Source: Trebonia sp963785645 (GTDB lineage: Bacteria; Actinomycetota; Actinomycetes; Streptosporangiales; Streptosporangiaceae). From it: a stretch of 64,000 nt of DNA. The stretch is taken from the NCBI GenBank assembly GCA_963785645.1, contig CAWAWG010000005.1, positions 62,001 to 126,000 of the forward strand, in the 5' to 3' direction. Positions within the stretch are counted from its first letter, which is position 1; every line of letters starts with the position of its first letter. A program made the position numbers and the translations under genes. Shown here piece by piece: positions 19,575 to 28,516 of this stretch. Below the pieces are notes generated by a model that saw only the letters and a program-made list of their open reading frames with translations, searched no databases and was not told the DNA's origin.

Positions 19575-20609
19575 TTACACGCGGTCACGCAGCCTCCTCT
19601 CCCGGCCGTAAAGGGCAACCGTGGCGAGGATCAGCACCCCGAAGACAACCTGCGCCGCCGCGGCGTTGACGTTCATCACCGAGATCACGAAGTTCAGCGC
19701 CGTGATGATGAGCGCACCGAGGCAGGTGCGCAGGTAGTCGCCCCGGCCGCCCATCATCGTGCCGCCGACGATCACCGCGGCCAGGCCGGGGAAAAGGTAG
19801 TTGTTGCCGATGTTGGTGTCGCCTCCGGTGCTGAACCCGGCGAGCAGCACCCCGGCGAGGCCGGCCAGCACCGCGCTCGCCGCGTAGACGCCGGTCCAGA
19901 CGCGCCCGGTGGAGATCCCCGCGATCTGGGCGGCGCGGGGACCTGAGCCGGCCAGGTACAGCCGCCGGCCGAGCGGTGTCTTGGCCAGGACCACGCTGAT
20001 GACGACGGCCAGGGCGATCCAGGCGGTGATGACCGGCGGCAGCGGGAGGCCGAAGGTCCTGGACGACTGGGCGGTGAACGACTGCAGCCAGCCCGGACCC
20101 GCCCCGTTGACCAGAGTGCTGTCGGTGCCGAGCAGCGCGCCGACCACGACCGAGCTCATCCCGAGCGTGACCACGAGCGGCTCAAGGCCAAACCGGTGGC
20201 AGAGCCAGCCGGAAAGGCCGCCGCCGGCCAGGCAGACGGCGAGGACGATCAGCGCACAGACCGCGAAGTTCCAGTGCTCAAGCCCGGTGAGGTGGGTGGT
20301 GAGCAGGTTGCCCGCGACGATGTAGGCCGCGATCGAGAAGTCGAGGCCGCCGACCAGGATCGCCAGGGTCTGCCCGGCCGCGGCGATGCCGAGGAAGGAG
20401 GCCTGCAGCAGGATCGGCGCCCACAGGTCGCCCCAGGTGTAGTCGCCGTCCTTGGCCCCGACGTAGAGCACCAGGGCGATCAGCACGAGGACCTGGAGCA
20501 CGGGGACCCGGCGCTGCACCGCGGCGATCCGCCGGCCCGCGTTGAGTACCGCCCTTCCCGGGGCGTCGTCCCCGCCCGGGGCCGCCTGCGACGGTGCCAT
20601 GCTCGTCAT
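19575..20609 (-). CDS. CUT2-type ABC transporter permease (RbsC-like)
   Basis: Inner-membrane subunit of a carbohydrate-type importer. Eight to ten hydrophobic segments are visible, with family signatures GGLDFSIAAYIVAGNLL, GLEPLVVTLGMSSVV, GLAGVLLAGFSTGGD and GGTMMGGRGDYLRTCLGALI. Length is 344 residues. It overlaps the preceding ATPase-permease fusion by four bases (ATGA), so the importer has two permease modules: this one and that in the fusion. Confidence 0.92.
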   Translation of the reverse strand: MTSMAPSQAAPGGDDAPGRAVLNAGRRIAAVQRRVPVLQVLVLIALVLYVGAKDGDYTWGDLWAPILLQASFLGIAAAGQTLAILVGGLDFSIAAYIVAGNLLTTHLTGLEHWNFAVCALIVLAVCLAGGGLSGWLCHRFGLEPLVVTLGMSSVVVGALLGTDSTLVNGAGPGWLQSFTAQSSRTFGLPLPPVITAWIALAVVISVVLAKTPLGRRLYLAGSGPRAAQIAGISTGRVWTGVYAASAVLAGLAGVLLAGFSTGGDTNIGNNYLFPGLAAVIVGGTMMGGRGDYLRTCLGALIITALNFVISVMNVNAAAAQVVFGVLILATVALYGRERRLRDRV

Positions 20610-23443
20610 TTCCCGGCCCCCGTGCCCTCGGGGCCGCCAGAGCCCGCGGGGTCGTCGGCGCTCACGGCAGCCCGGCTTGCGCTACCGCGCTTGTTGCTGT
20701 TATCCGAACCTGGTGGGCGGGTGCGCGTCATGGTCAAGGCGGCGAACACGACGGCCGCGATGAGCGTCGCGCCGTAGATGGCCTGCGACCAGAAGGACGA
20801 CAGGCCGAGCGCGCCTAGCAGGTTCTCGATGAGGAAGATGACGGCCGCGCCGAGCAGCGCGCCGAGCAGGCTGCCGCGTCCGCCGGTCATCGAGTTCCCG
20901 CCGAGGGCGACGGCGGCGAGCGCGAGCAGGATGAACGGGGTGACGAAGCCGGCGTCGGCCTCGGCCTGGTGCAGCTGCGCCACGATCGCGACGCCCGCCA
21001 GGCCGGCGATCGCGCCGCCGACGGTGTAGGCGAGGGTGCGCACCGCGGCCACGTTCACGCCGGCGGTATAGGCGGTGGTCTCGCTGCCGCCGACCGCCAG
21101 GAGCGTCTTGACGAACGGGGTCCGGCTCAGTCCCCACCAGGCCAGCAGCGGTACCGCGATGAGAATCAGCCCGCCGGGGACGCCGCCCCACGTGGCACCG
21201 AGCGAGGTAAGCCACCCCGTCGTGCCGGAGACCGGAGCGGGCGCGTAGCCCAGCGCGAACCCGGACAGGATGAAGTTCACGCAGAGGGTCGCGACCACGG
21301 CCTGGAACCGGCCGTAGTTGACCAGGACCCCGTTGACCGCACCGACCAGCGCCCCCGTCGCGACGGCGACCGGGATGACGATAAACGCGCTGGTGATGCC
21401 GCGGCGGAGCAGCATGACCTCGATCACGACGGAGACCAGGGTGAACAGCGGGGCGACGGAGATGTCGATGCCGCCGCCCAGGATCGCGGGTGCGGACGCC
21501 ATCGCGAGCAGCGCCGGGCTGGCGAGTTCGGCGAAGGTCACCGGCCACGCCGACCAGGACAGCAGCGAGTGCTGTGCGATGAAGTTCGCGATCAGCAGGG
21601 CCACCGCGAGGGCGGCGGGCAGTTCCCAGGCCCGGTCGCGGCGCCTGCCGCGCCGCGCGGACCGCGCGGTCCCCACGCCAGCGGCGGGCCCGCTGGCCGG
21701 CAGGCCGTTTGCGCCGGCGCTCTGGGGCGAGAGGCTTCGCGCGGGAGAGCCGGAAGGCTGGCCGTCACCGAACTCCTCGGCGGGACCGAAGAACTCGGCG
21801 ACGAGCCCGGTGCGGGTCAGCCCGTCACCCGACGACGCGGTGCCACTCAAACCAGCGCCACTCAAACCAGCGCCACTCAAACCAGCGCGACTCAGTACGG
21901 CCGCTGGCCCGCCGTCACGGAAGACCAGGACCCGGTCCATGAGTTCAATGTGCTCGTCGACCTCGGTGGAGAGCATGACGATGGCCAGGCCGGAAGCGGC
22001 TAGTTCCCGGAGCAGCAGGTAGATGTCCCGTTTGGCACCGATATCGACGCCCCGGGTCGGGTCGTTGAGCAGGAGCACGCGGGGATCTGACGCCAGGGCC
22101 CGGGCGATGACCACCTTCTGCTGGTTGCCCCCGGACAGCGTGGTGATCGGGTCATGGTCGCGGCCGAGCCTGATCTTCAGCCGGGCGGAGTACGCGGCGA
22201 ACCTCGCCGACGCGCGGCGCGCCGAGATCAGCCCGCCGCGCGCGTCCTTCGACAGCGTCGCGGCGGTGAAGTTCTCCCTGATGGAGAGCGGCGGGAAGAT
22301 CGACTCCGCGCGCCGGTCCCTGGCCACGTAGGCGATCTTGACTGGTGTCCGGTCCGGGCCGGCCGCGAACCGCAGCGCCCGCAGGTACTCGTCCTGTCCC
22401 TGCCCCTCCAGGCCGGCCAGGCCGATGATCTCCCCCGCGCGCAGCGCGAGACCGCCGGCGGTCAGGACGATCCCGCCCCCGGGAGTCACCGCCGGTCCCG
22501 GACCGGCCCCCGGTACCGGGTTAGCGGGCACTGTGTTAGTCCGCACTGTGCCAGCTGGCCCGGGGTCCGGCGGGGACCCGTCCACCGCTATTTGTACGTT
22601 CGGGTAGGCCTCCGGCTGGACGAGGTGCGCCCCGCCGGTCATCAGCGCGACCAGACGGCCGGGTGCCGCTTCCGCGCGGTCCAGGGTGGCGACGGACTCG
22701 CCGGAACGGAGCACGGTGACCCGGTCGGCTATCTCGGTCACCTCGTCCATGCGGTGCGAGATGAACAGGACCGCGCGGCCGGCCGCGGTAAGCCGCCGGA
22801 CGGCTGCCAGCAGCCGGTCCCTGGTGGCCACGTCGAGCGCCGAGGTGGCCTCGTCGAGTACGAGCACCCGCGGTGCCCGCAGCAGCGCCCGGCCGACGGC
22901 GACGGCCTGCCGCTCGCTCAGCGACAGCGATCCGGCCGGGGCCGACAAGAGCGCATCCGGGCAGTCGCCGAGCAGCTCGGCCAGCATCGCCCGGCCGCGC
23001 TCGCGCCGGCCGGAAAACGAGCCACCGCGAGCGCGGCGCAGCATCCCGTCCGTCCCCAGCCAGAGGTTGTCGAGCACCGGCTGGCCCGGCACGCACTGCA
23101 CCTCCTGGAACACCGTGCAGATCCCCGCCGTCATCGAGTCGCGCGGTGCCCCCGCCCGCAGCACGCGAGTCCCGTCCGGCAGGTCCGGCCCGGCCGCGAC
23201 CCGCACCCGGCCGCGGTCGGGCCGGTGCACCCCGGCGAGGATCTTGACCAGGGTGGACTTGCCCGAGCCGTTCTCGCCCATGATCGCGTGCACTTCTCCC
23301 GCGCGCAGTTCAAGCGAGCAGCCGCGCAGTGCGATCGTGGGCCCGAACGCCTTGGTCACGCCCTCGATCCGGAGCAGGACCGAGGGCGGCTCACCGGCGC
23401 GGTGGATAAACGGGGTCGCTCCCCCGGGAGAAGGCTGCGTCAT
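20606..23443 (-). CDS. ABC importer fusion: two ATPase domains plus permease
   Basis: A 945-residue protein joining an RbsA-like double ATPase to an RbsC-like permease. ATPase 1: Walker A GENGSGKST, signature LSLSERQA (the usual LSGGQQ is altered), Walker B VLVLDEATSALD. ATPase 2: degenerate Walker A region GLEGQGQD as in other CUT2 second domains, signature LSGGNQQK, Walker B VLLLNDPTRGVD. A linker of about 100 residues contains a GLSGA repeat (15-base DNA repeat, 21842-21895). From about residue 610 come eight or more membrane helices, including GGGIDISVAPLF and GGNSMTGGRGSLLGALL. No stop or restart is seen between the parts. It precedes the second permease and follows the binding protein by 22 bases. 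Confidence 0.9.
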   Translation of the reverse strand: MTQPSPGGATPFIHRAGEPPSVLLRIEGVTKAFGPTIALRGCSLELRAGEVHAIMGENGSGKSTLVKILAGVHRPDRGRVRVAAGPDLPDGTRVLRAGAPRDSMTAGICTVFQEVQCVPGQPVLDNLWLGTDGMLRRARGGSFSGRRERGRAMLAELLGDCPDALLSAPAGSLSLSERQAVAVGRALLRAPRVLVLDEATSALDVATRDRLLAAVRRLTAAGRAVLFISHRMDEVTEIADRVTVLRSGESVATLDRAEAAPGRLVALMTGGAHLVQPEAYPNVQIAVDGSPPDPGPAGTVRTNTVPANPVPGAGPGPAVTPGGGIVLTAGGLALRAGEIIGLAGLEGQGQDEYLRALRFAAGPDRTPVKIAYVARDRRAESIFPPLSIRENFTAATLSKDARGGLISARRASARFAAYSARLKIRLGRDHDPITTLSGGNQQKVVIARALASDPRVLLLNDPTRGVDIGAKRDIYLLLRELAASGLAIVMLSTEVDEHIELMDRVLVFRDGGPAAVLSRAGLSGAGLSGAGLSGTASSGDGLTRTGLVAEFFGPAEEFGDGQPSGSPARSLSPQSAGANGLPASGPAAGVGTARSARRGRRRDRAWELPAALAVALLIANFIAQHSLLSWSAWPVTFAELASPALLAMASAPAILGGGIDISVAPLFTLVSVVIEVMLLRRGITSAFIVIPVAVATGALVGAVNGVLVNYGRFQAVVATLCVNFILSGFALGYAPAPVSGTTGWLTSLGATWGGVPGGLILIAVPLLAWWGLSRTPFVKTLLAVGGSETTAYTAGVNVAAVRTLAYTVGGAIAGLAGVAIVAQLHQAEADAGFVTPFILLALAAVALGGNSMTGGRGSLLGALLGAAVIFLIENLLGALGLSSFWSQAIYGATLIAAVVFAALTMTRTRPPGSDNSNKRGSASRAAVSADDPAGSGGPEGTGAGK
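20688..20704. repeat. 17-base repeat, variant copy
   Basis: Matches the exact pair at 13853-13869 and 57495-57511 with one difference (C to G at the sixth base). It lies inside the polar C-terminal tail of the ABC fusion gene. Confidence 0.4.
21842..21895. repeat. 15-base tandem repeat in ABC linker
   Basis: Three and a half copies of GCCACTCAAACCAGC, in frame, encoding GLSGA units between the second ATPase domain and the permease domain. Array length could change without breaking the frame. Confidence 0.85.
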
Positions 23444-23465
23444 TGTCGCTGGCGAGGGCCGGCCG

Positions 23466-24722
23466 TCAGCCGAGCAGGGCGGACAGCTCGGACGCCGGCA
23501 GGACGTTGAGGCTGGCCGGACCGCCGGCGTTCCCGGTTGACGAGGTGGTCATGCCGGACGTGTACCACTGGTCGACGTTGGCGTCGGTGACCAGCGGAGT
23601 GTTCAGCACGATGGCGGAGACCTTCACGCCCTTGCCCGCGAACAGCGCCTGCAGGACGTCAAGGGTCGACGAGGCGATCTGCGGCGGCGTCGCGGTGATG
23701 CCCACGCCCTGGTAGCTCGACTTGTTCTGATCCCAGTAGGCGAGCTCGCCGTCTTCCATGGAGTCGTTGGCGATCTCGGGGATGGACTTGCCCGCCGCCT
23801 GGAAGCCCTCCATCACCCCGGTGGCGCCCGCCCCGGAGGTGATCACCGCGGCGATCTTCTGCGGGTGCGTCTCCAGGTAGGTCTGCACATCGCTCTTGGC
23901 CGTCGAGTCGGCGAACTGGTCGTAGATCGTGTCGTCGGTGGTGATTGCCTGGCACTGGGCGAAGACGGCCTTCGCGCCGGCGAACGCGGCCGTGTCGATG
24001 GCCACCCCGGAGATGCCGTGCACGTCAAGGACCTTGCCCGAGCCGCCGATGTCGGCGGCGACGGCCGCGGCCATCTGCGCGCCCTGGAGCCAGTCGTTGG
24101 CGCCGACGGAGATCGTGTCGGCGGAGTCCACCGGGTTCAGCACGGAGACCGACGGGATGCCCGCCTTGGCCGCGTTGCCCACCGCGGTCGTGAACGCACT
24201 TGAGGACAGCGGCTCGTAGACGATCGCGGCGACCTTCTTCTCGACCATCTGGTTGAAGTCGGCCACCTGGTCGGTCACCTCGTCGGAGGAGGTCACCTGG
24301 TCCACGGTGTACCCGGCGGACTTGAGCAGGCCGGCCAGGATCTGCTGCAGCGCGAGCTGGTAGCCGTTGTTGGTCTCGGAAAGCAGGAATCCGACGGTCT
24401 TGTTGGCCGCGGACGCGGGCTTCCAGCTCGCGAACGCGGACTTGTACACGCCGGTCGGGTAGCCGTTGTACAGGGTACGCAGCGACGACGGAAGCGCGGC
24501 GAGCACACCGTCCGGGTCCGAGGGCAGCGTGGTCGGGATCGTGCCGCACTTGCCGCCCGCGCTTGCGGAACCGCCCGTGCCCGGTGAACTCGTGCTTGAC
24601 GCGCCGACGGCACTCGACGACTGGGTGCCCGAAGAGCTGGACGAGCCCGACGAGCAGGCCGACAGGCCGAGGCCGGCGGCGAGGGCAAGGGCGGCGATGC
24701 CGCCCGTCTGCACAGCTCTCAT
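23466..24722 (-). CDS. Carbohydrate-type ABC transporter substrate-binding lipoprotein
   Basis: Periplasmic-binding-protein type 1 fold, anchored outside the membrane. Signal peptide with lipobox LSAC (mature Cys near residue 23), followed by a Ser-rich linker. The domain shows KTVGFLLSETNNGYQL, QVADFNQMVEKKVAAIVYEP, IPSVSVLNPVDSADTISV and ALFAGKGVKVSAIVLNTPLVTDANV, all typical of CUT2 sugar-binding proteins. It is first in the transporter gene set; a 225-base hairpin-rich gap separates it from the dioxygenase gene upstream. The ligand cannot be read from sequence; context suggests an aromatic or glycosylated compound. Confidence 0.9.
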   Translation of the reverse strand: MRAVQTGGIAALALAAGLGLSACSSGSSSSSGTQSSSAVGASSTSSPGTGGSASAGGKCGTIPTTLPSDPDGVLAALPSSLRTLYNGYPTGVYKSAFASWKPASAANKTVGFLLSETNNGYQLALQQILAGLLKSAGYTVDQVTSSDEVTDQVADFNQMVEKKVAAIVYEPLSSSAFTTAVGNAAKAGIPSVSVLNPVDSADTISVGANDWLQGAQMAAAVAADIGGSGKVLDVHGISGVAIDTAAFAGAKAVFAQCQAITTDDTIYDQFADSTAKSDVQTYLETHPQKIAAVITSGAGATGVMEGFQAAGKSIPEIANDSMEDGELAYWDQNKSSYQGVGITATPPQIASSTLDVLQALFAGKGVKVSAIVLNTPLVTDANVDQWYTSGMTTSSTGNAGGPASLNVLPASELSALLG

Positions 24723-24782
24723 CTATGTCTCCTTCGACACTGTTGTCGCGAAAGGTAACCGTAGTCACAGCATGAAGTTGAG

Positions 24783-24804
24783 TTATCCCGAACGAGTCCG
24801 TGTT
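24783..24804. repeat. TATCCCGAACG element with ACGAG/CTCGT stem
   Basis: Read on the minus strand it ends CTCGTTCGGGATAA, with ACGAG nine bases before CTCGT forming a short stem. Seventeen bases (24788-24804) match 60105-60121 exactly in opposite orientation. It lies about 60 bases upstream of the binding-protein start. Confidence 0.5.
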
Positions 24805-24828
24805 CCTCGTGGTCGGCTCGGGAATCTG

Positions 24829-24873
24829 GCCGTCCGGGGCAGACCCCGGGGGCAGGGGCCTGCCCCGGACGGC
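24829..24873 (-). terminator. Strong hairpin between dioxygenase and binding-protein genes
   Basis: GCCGTCCGGGGCAG (24829-24842) pairs perfectly with CTGCCCCGGACGGC (24860-24873) around a 17-base loop. It sits downstream of the dioxygenase and upstream of the importer genes, so it may end or attenuate the first transcript. No U-tract follows, as is common for actinobacterial hairpins. Confidence 0.6.
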
Positions 24874-24881
24874 GGGTCACG

Positions 24882-24918
24882 GGTGCGTGCGGACAGTCAG
24901 CCGCACCCGTTCGGGATA
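24882..24918. repeat. 3'-flank hairpin element, copy B
   Basis: ACGGGTGCG pairs with CGCACCCGT (nine bases), with an inner GTGCGG/CCGCAC alternative; the loop contains AGTCAGCC and the element ends TTCGGGATA. It lies 30 bases past the dioxygenase stop codon (minus strand). Stem bases differ from copy A but still pair; loop and tail are kept. Confidence 0.6.
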
Positions 24919-24947
24919 GGGACTTTGAATTGTCTTCATCGGCGGGC

Positions 24948-25886
24948 TCAAAGCGGAGGAGCCTCGAACAGGCCGGGGTCGGGATCGTTGAATGACTCCT
25001 TGGCGACCAGTTCGTTCATCGGGTTCGCCGTGCCCCACTGGTCTTGCACCTCGTGGTCATGCATGTCGTAGACGTGCGGGTGCCAGGTATCCTCGTCAAG
25101 CTCGGCGAGTTCCGTCGTGTACTCGATCGTGTTGCGGTGCGGGTCGAGGAAGTAGGAGAACGTGTTGGCGCCGGCCAGGTGACGGCCAGGGCCCCAGACC
25201 ATCCGCGTTCCCGAACGCAGCAGGCGCCCCGTGCCGCGCATGAACTCGTCGACGCCGCGCAGCTCGAACGAGACGTGATGCAGCGAGACGTGCGGGCCGC
25301 GCGCGAAGGCGACCGAGTGATGGCGGGGATTGCAGCGCATAAAGTGCATGACCGTGCCCAGCTCCGGGCCGGCCAGGGTGTCGGACAGCCGGAAGCCGAG
25401 CACGTCGGAGTACCAGCGGGCGGTCGCGTCGGGGTCGGTCGAGTTAAGCACCACGTGGGACAGCCGCACCGGGACCGACTCGCCCGCCGCTATCTTGCGG
25501 TGCCGCCTGGTCGCCACGTTTGCGCTCACCTCGACGGTGCGGCCGTCGAGGTCGAAGAACCGCAGGCCGTAGCCGCCGCCCTCGGTGGCCAGCCGGGCCG
25601 GCTCCTGGACGAGCCCGACGTTCCGCGCGATCAGGTGTTCGGCCAGGGCGTCCACGTCCTCGCTGCTCGCCGCGCCGAACGAGACCAGGTCCAGCCGCTT
25701 GCCCGCGTCCTGGCGCAGCCGGATGACGTACCGCTCGGGTGAGCCTTCGGCGGCGAGGAAGGCGACGCCGGCGTCGCTCGCGACCGTGGTCAGGCCCCAG
25801 GTGCCCGCGTAGAAGCCGAGCTGGCGCTGGTAGTCGGGGATCGCCAGGTCGACGTGGCGCAGGTGGGTGATCAGGGACTCGGTCAT
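24948..25886 (-). CDS. Extradiol ring-cleavage dioxygenase-type VOC protein
   Basis: Two-domain vicinal-oxygen-chelate protein of 312 residues resembling type I extradiol dioxygenases (2,3-dihydroxybiphenyl 1,2-dioxygenase, catechol 2,3-dioxygenase). Likely Fe(II) ligands in the second domain are the His of RLSHVVLNSTD, the first His of LHHVSFEL and the Glu of NTIEYTTEL. The N-terminal domain is the non-metal copy. ATG 25886 overlaps the stop of the upstream hydrolase (ATGA) and has AGGAA six bases before it. Together with the neighbouring FAH-type enzyme this looks like ring cleavage followed by hydrolysis or isomerisation; the substrate is unknown. Confidence 0.88.
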   Translation of the reverse strand: MTESLITHLRHVDLAIPDYQRQLGFYAGTWGLTTVASDAGVAFLAAEGSPERYVIRLRQDAGKRLDLVSFGAASSEDVDALAEHLIARNVGLVQEPARLATEGGGYGLRFFDLDGRTVEVSANVATRRHRKIAAGESVPVRLSHVVLNSTDPDATARWYSDVLGFRLSDTLAGPELGTVMHFMRCNPRHHSVAFARGPHVSLHHVSFELRGVDEFMRGTGRLLRSGTRMVWGPGRHLAGANTFSYFLDPHRNTIEYTTELAELDEDTWHPHVYDMHDHEVQDQWGTANPMNELVAKESFNDPDPGLFEAPPL

Positions 25887-26927
25887 CGGCGCTTCCTGGT
25901 ACACGGGTTCCGCTGCGCGCCAAGGCCGGTGATCTCGCCCTCGAGGAGGTCGCCCTCGGCCAGGAATACGCCCCAGTGCATGCCGTTGCCCGCCGGTGAG
26001 CCGGTGAGCACCAGGTCTCCGGGTTGAAGCTCGGTTACCGCCGTGATGTAGACGAGGATCGCGGGCAGGTCGAAGAGCATGTCGGCGGTCGACTCGTCCT
26101 GCCTGACGATCCCGTTGTGCCTGAGCGTCACGCGGAGGTTCGCCGGGTCGCCCGCAAACTTGGCGGGCACCAGGTAGGGCCCCGTCGGCAGGAAGGTGGG
26201 GGCGTTCTTGGCCGCGAACCAGTCCGAGCCGATCGCCTTCAGGTCATCGCGGTACACCAGGGAGCGCGTGGTGATGTCGTTGCTGATCGTGTACGCCGGC
26301 GACGTGCTCAAGGGCGTTCTCACGGGTGAGGGACCTGGCCCGCTTGCCGATGACCGCGGCGAGCTCAAGCTCCCAGTCGTGCCTGTCGCCCCGTTCCGGC
26401 AGCACAATCTCGTCGTACGGGCCGGCCAGGGCGCTGCGGAGGCCGGCGAAGACGTAGGGGGCACCGGTCCTGGCTCGCTCGTCCATCATGTCCTGCGCCC
26501 ACCGGCGGACCTCCGCTTCTGGGACGTCGGAGTTATGCCCGGTCCGCGACCGGTCGGCGCGGCGCTCGGCCAGCACGATGTCGATGACGTGCTTGCGGTA
26601 GTTCGCGCCGGCCTGCAGGATCTGGCCGGGCCGGACCGGGCAGCGCACGTCGAGCCGCGCCAGGTCGGTCCAGTCGCCCGTGTCCGGTTCCGCCGCGAGC
26701 TCGTCGAGGCGGTGCTGCGCGTCGTCCCAGTGCCGGAGAAGGTCGTTGACCGTGCCGAATCCGGAGAGGTCGCGCACCCGTCCGTCGCGCAGCAGGCCGG
26801 TGAACTCGGTGTTACCCCCGGCGCCTTCGGCACCGCACCGGGCTGCCGCCAGATGCCGGAAGACGCCGAGCGCGTATCCGGGTGCGCTGCCTGGCGACGC
26901 CGCGGCCCCGACGGGTGCTGAGGTCAT
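25883..26927 (-). CDS. Fumarylacetoacetate hydrolase family protein (frameshifted)
   Basis: FAH-fold hydrolase, decarboxylase or isomerase used after meta- or homogentisate-type ring cleavage. First part: ILQAGANYRKHVIDIV, and the metal-binding ELELAAVIGKRARSL. The second part is in another frame: YTISNDITTRSLVYR, GSDWFAAKNAPTFLPTGPYL, GDLVLTGSPAGNG. Removing one G around 26298 fuses them at HVAG/YTISND, a canonical FAH junction, giving 347 residues. It heads the catabolic operon. TAGTGT lies six bases before the ATG and no ribosome site is visible, so a leaderless message is possible. Confidence 0.87.
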
Positions 26928-26938
26928 GCCAGGACACT
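26928..26938 (-). promoter_or_regulatory. Possible leaderless promoter of the catabolic operon
   Basis: On the minus strand TAGTGT (26933-26938) is separated from the ATG by six bases, the spacing seen at 7135, 44550 and 57590. No clear -35 was found, so it may need an activator such as a nearby LysR protein. Confidence 0.35.
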
Positions 26939-27076
26939 AAGAGTGACTCCGCGAATGGGGAAATACTAGTTTGCGATGCCAGCCATCGCCTGGCTGATAC
27001 CTGCACCGACCTGCTAAAACGCTGGCCGGCGGAACTGCCCGTCGCCCCGCCGGCCCATGCGAACGACACCGGTAAG

Positions 27077-28356
27077 CTATTCGGCCGCAGCACGTCGGTG
27101 CCGACCCAGGCGCGCAGCGGCTCGGGCACGACGACCGACCCGTCCGGCTGCTGGTGCTGCTCGACGATCGCGGGCAGCAGCAGGCTCGTGGCCAGGCCAG
27201 ACGCGTTCAGCGTGTGGATGAAGGCGGTCGGCTTGCCCTGGCCGGTCCGGTAGCGGATGTTCGCCCGCCGGGCCTGGTAGTCTCCCGCCCACGACGCGGA
27301 GGAGACCTCCTTGTAGATCCCGAGGCTCGGCAGCCATACCTCGATGTCATAGGTGAGCTTCATGCTGGCGCTGGTGTCCTTCGTGCCCAGCAGCGAGGTC
27401 TGGTAGTGCAGGCCAAGCTTCTCCACGAGCCCCTGGGCGCGCCCGATCAGTTCCGTGAGCGCGCGGTCGCTGTCCTCCGGCGCGGTGAACTGGAACATCT
27501 CCACCTTGTTGAACTGGTGGCCGCGGATCGTGCCCCGCTCCTCGCTGCGGTAGCTCCCGGCCTCCCGCCGGTAACACGGCGTGTAGGCGAACGCCTTGAT
27601 CGGCAGCGCGTCCCCGGGCAGGATCTCGTCCCGGTAGACGTTCAGTATCGCCGTCTCCGCGGTCGGCAGCAGGAACGACTTGCGTTCGTCGCGGTCCGCC
27701 TCGATGTGGTAGACGTCCTCGTAGAACTTCGGGAACTGCCCGGCGGCGTAGCCGTTCTCCTCCGTCAGCATGTGCGGCGGCAGCATGAACGTGTAGCCGG
27801 CCGCGTAGTGCTCGCGGTTGAAGAAGTCGAGCAGCGCCCACTCCAGCGCGGCGCCGACCCCCGTGTAGATCCAGTAGCCGCTGCCGCCGAGCTTGGTGCC
27901 GCGCTGATAGTCGATCAGCCCGAGCCGGGTGCACAGTTCCACGTGGTCCAGCGGCTTGTCGCCGAGGTCGGGCTGAGTGCCCCAGGTACGCACGACCCGG
28001 TTGACCTCTTTGCCGCCGACCGGCGACCGCTCGTCGGGCAGGTTAGGCAGTTCGCTCAGCAGGCGTTGCAGCGTGGCCTCGGCCTCGGCGAGGCTGGCCT
28101 TCGTCGCGTTGATCTGGTCGCCGAGCCGGGCGACCCGGGCCTGCTGCTCGGCCGTGTCCACCCCGGCGGCCCGCAGCTTGCCGATCTCCTTGGACTGCTG
28201 ATTGCGTTCGGCCTGAGCACCGTCGGCCTCGCTCACCAGCTTGCGGCGGAGCGCGTCGGCCTCCAGGATCGGCGCGAGGTCAACATCATCCACGCGCTTG
28301 CTCAGAGCCGCCCGCACGAACTCGGGATCAGACCTGATCAGTTCTATGTCCAGCAT
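27077..28356 (-). CDS. serS: Seryl-tRNA synthetase (3' end frameshifted)
   Basis: Class II synthetase charging tRNA-Ser (and tRNA-Sec if present). N-terminal coiled-coil arm at about residues 30-100, then motif 2 (CYRREAGSYRSEERGTIRGH, FNKVEMFQF) and motif 3 (GLATSLLLPAIVEQHQQ). The start at ATG 28356 has AAGAGG upstream. Normal length is about 425 residues. As written, the frame passes VGTDVLRPNS and runs to 26812 inside the next gene; one added G near 27083 gives VLRAE then TAG at 27077-27079, restoring 426 residues. I used that end. Confidence 0.93.
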
Positions 28357-28516
28357 CGTCGTTATGCCTCTTCGGAAGCTATGGTGTCGGCATCGGCTGC
28401 CATGAGCGCGAGGAGACATGACAGCCGTCCTCAACACTTCGACCAAACTCTACCGGAAGCCAGCGCCGCCGCAGGGCTTGTCTTCGCTCGCAGCCGCTCG
28501 ACATCAACCAGCGGAT

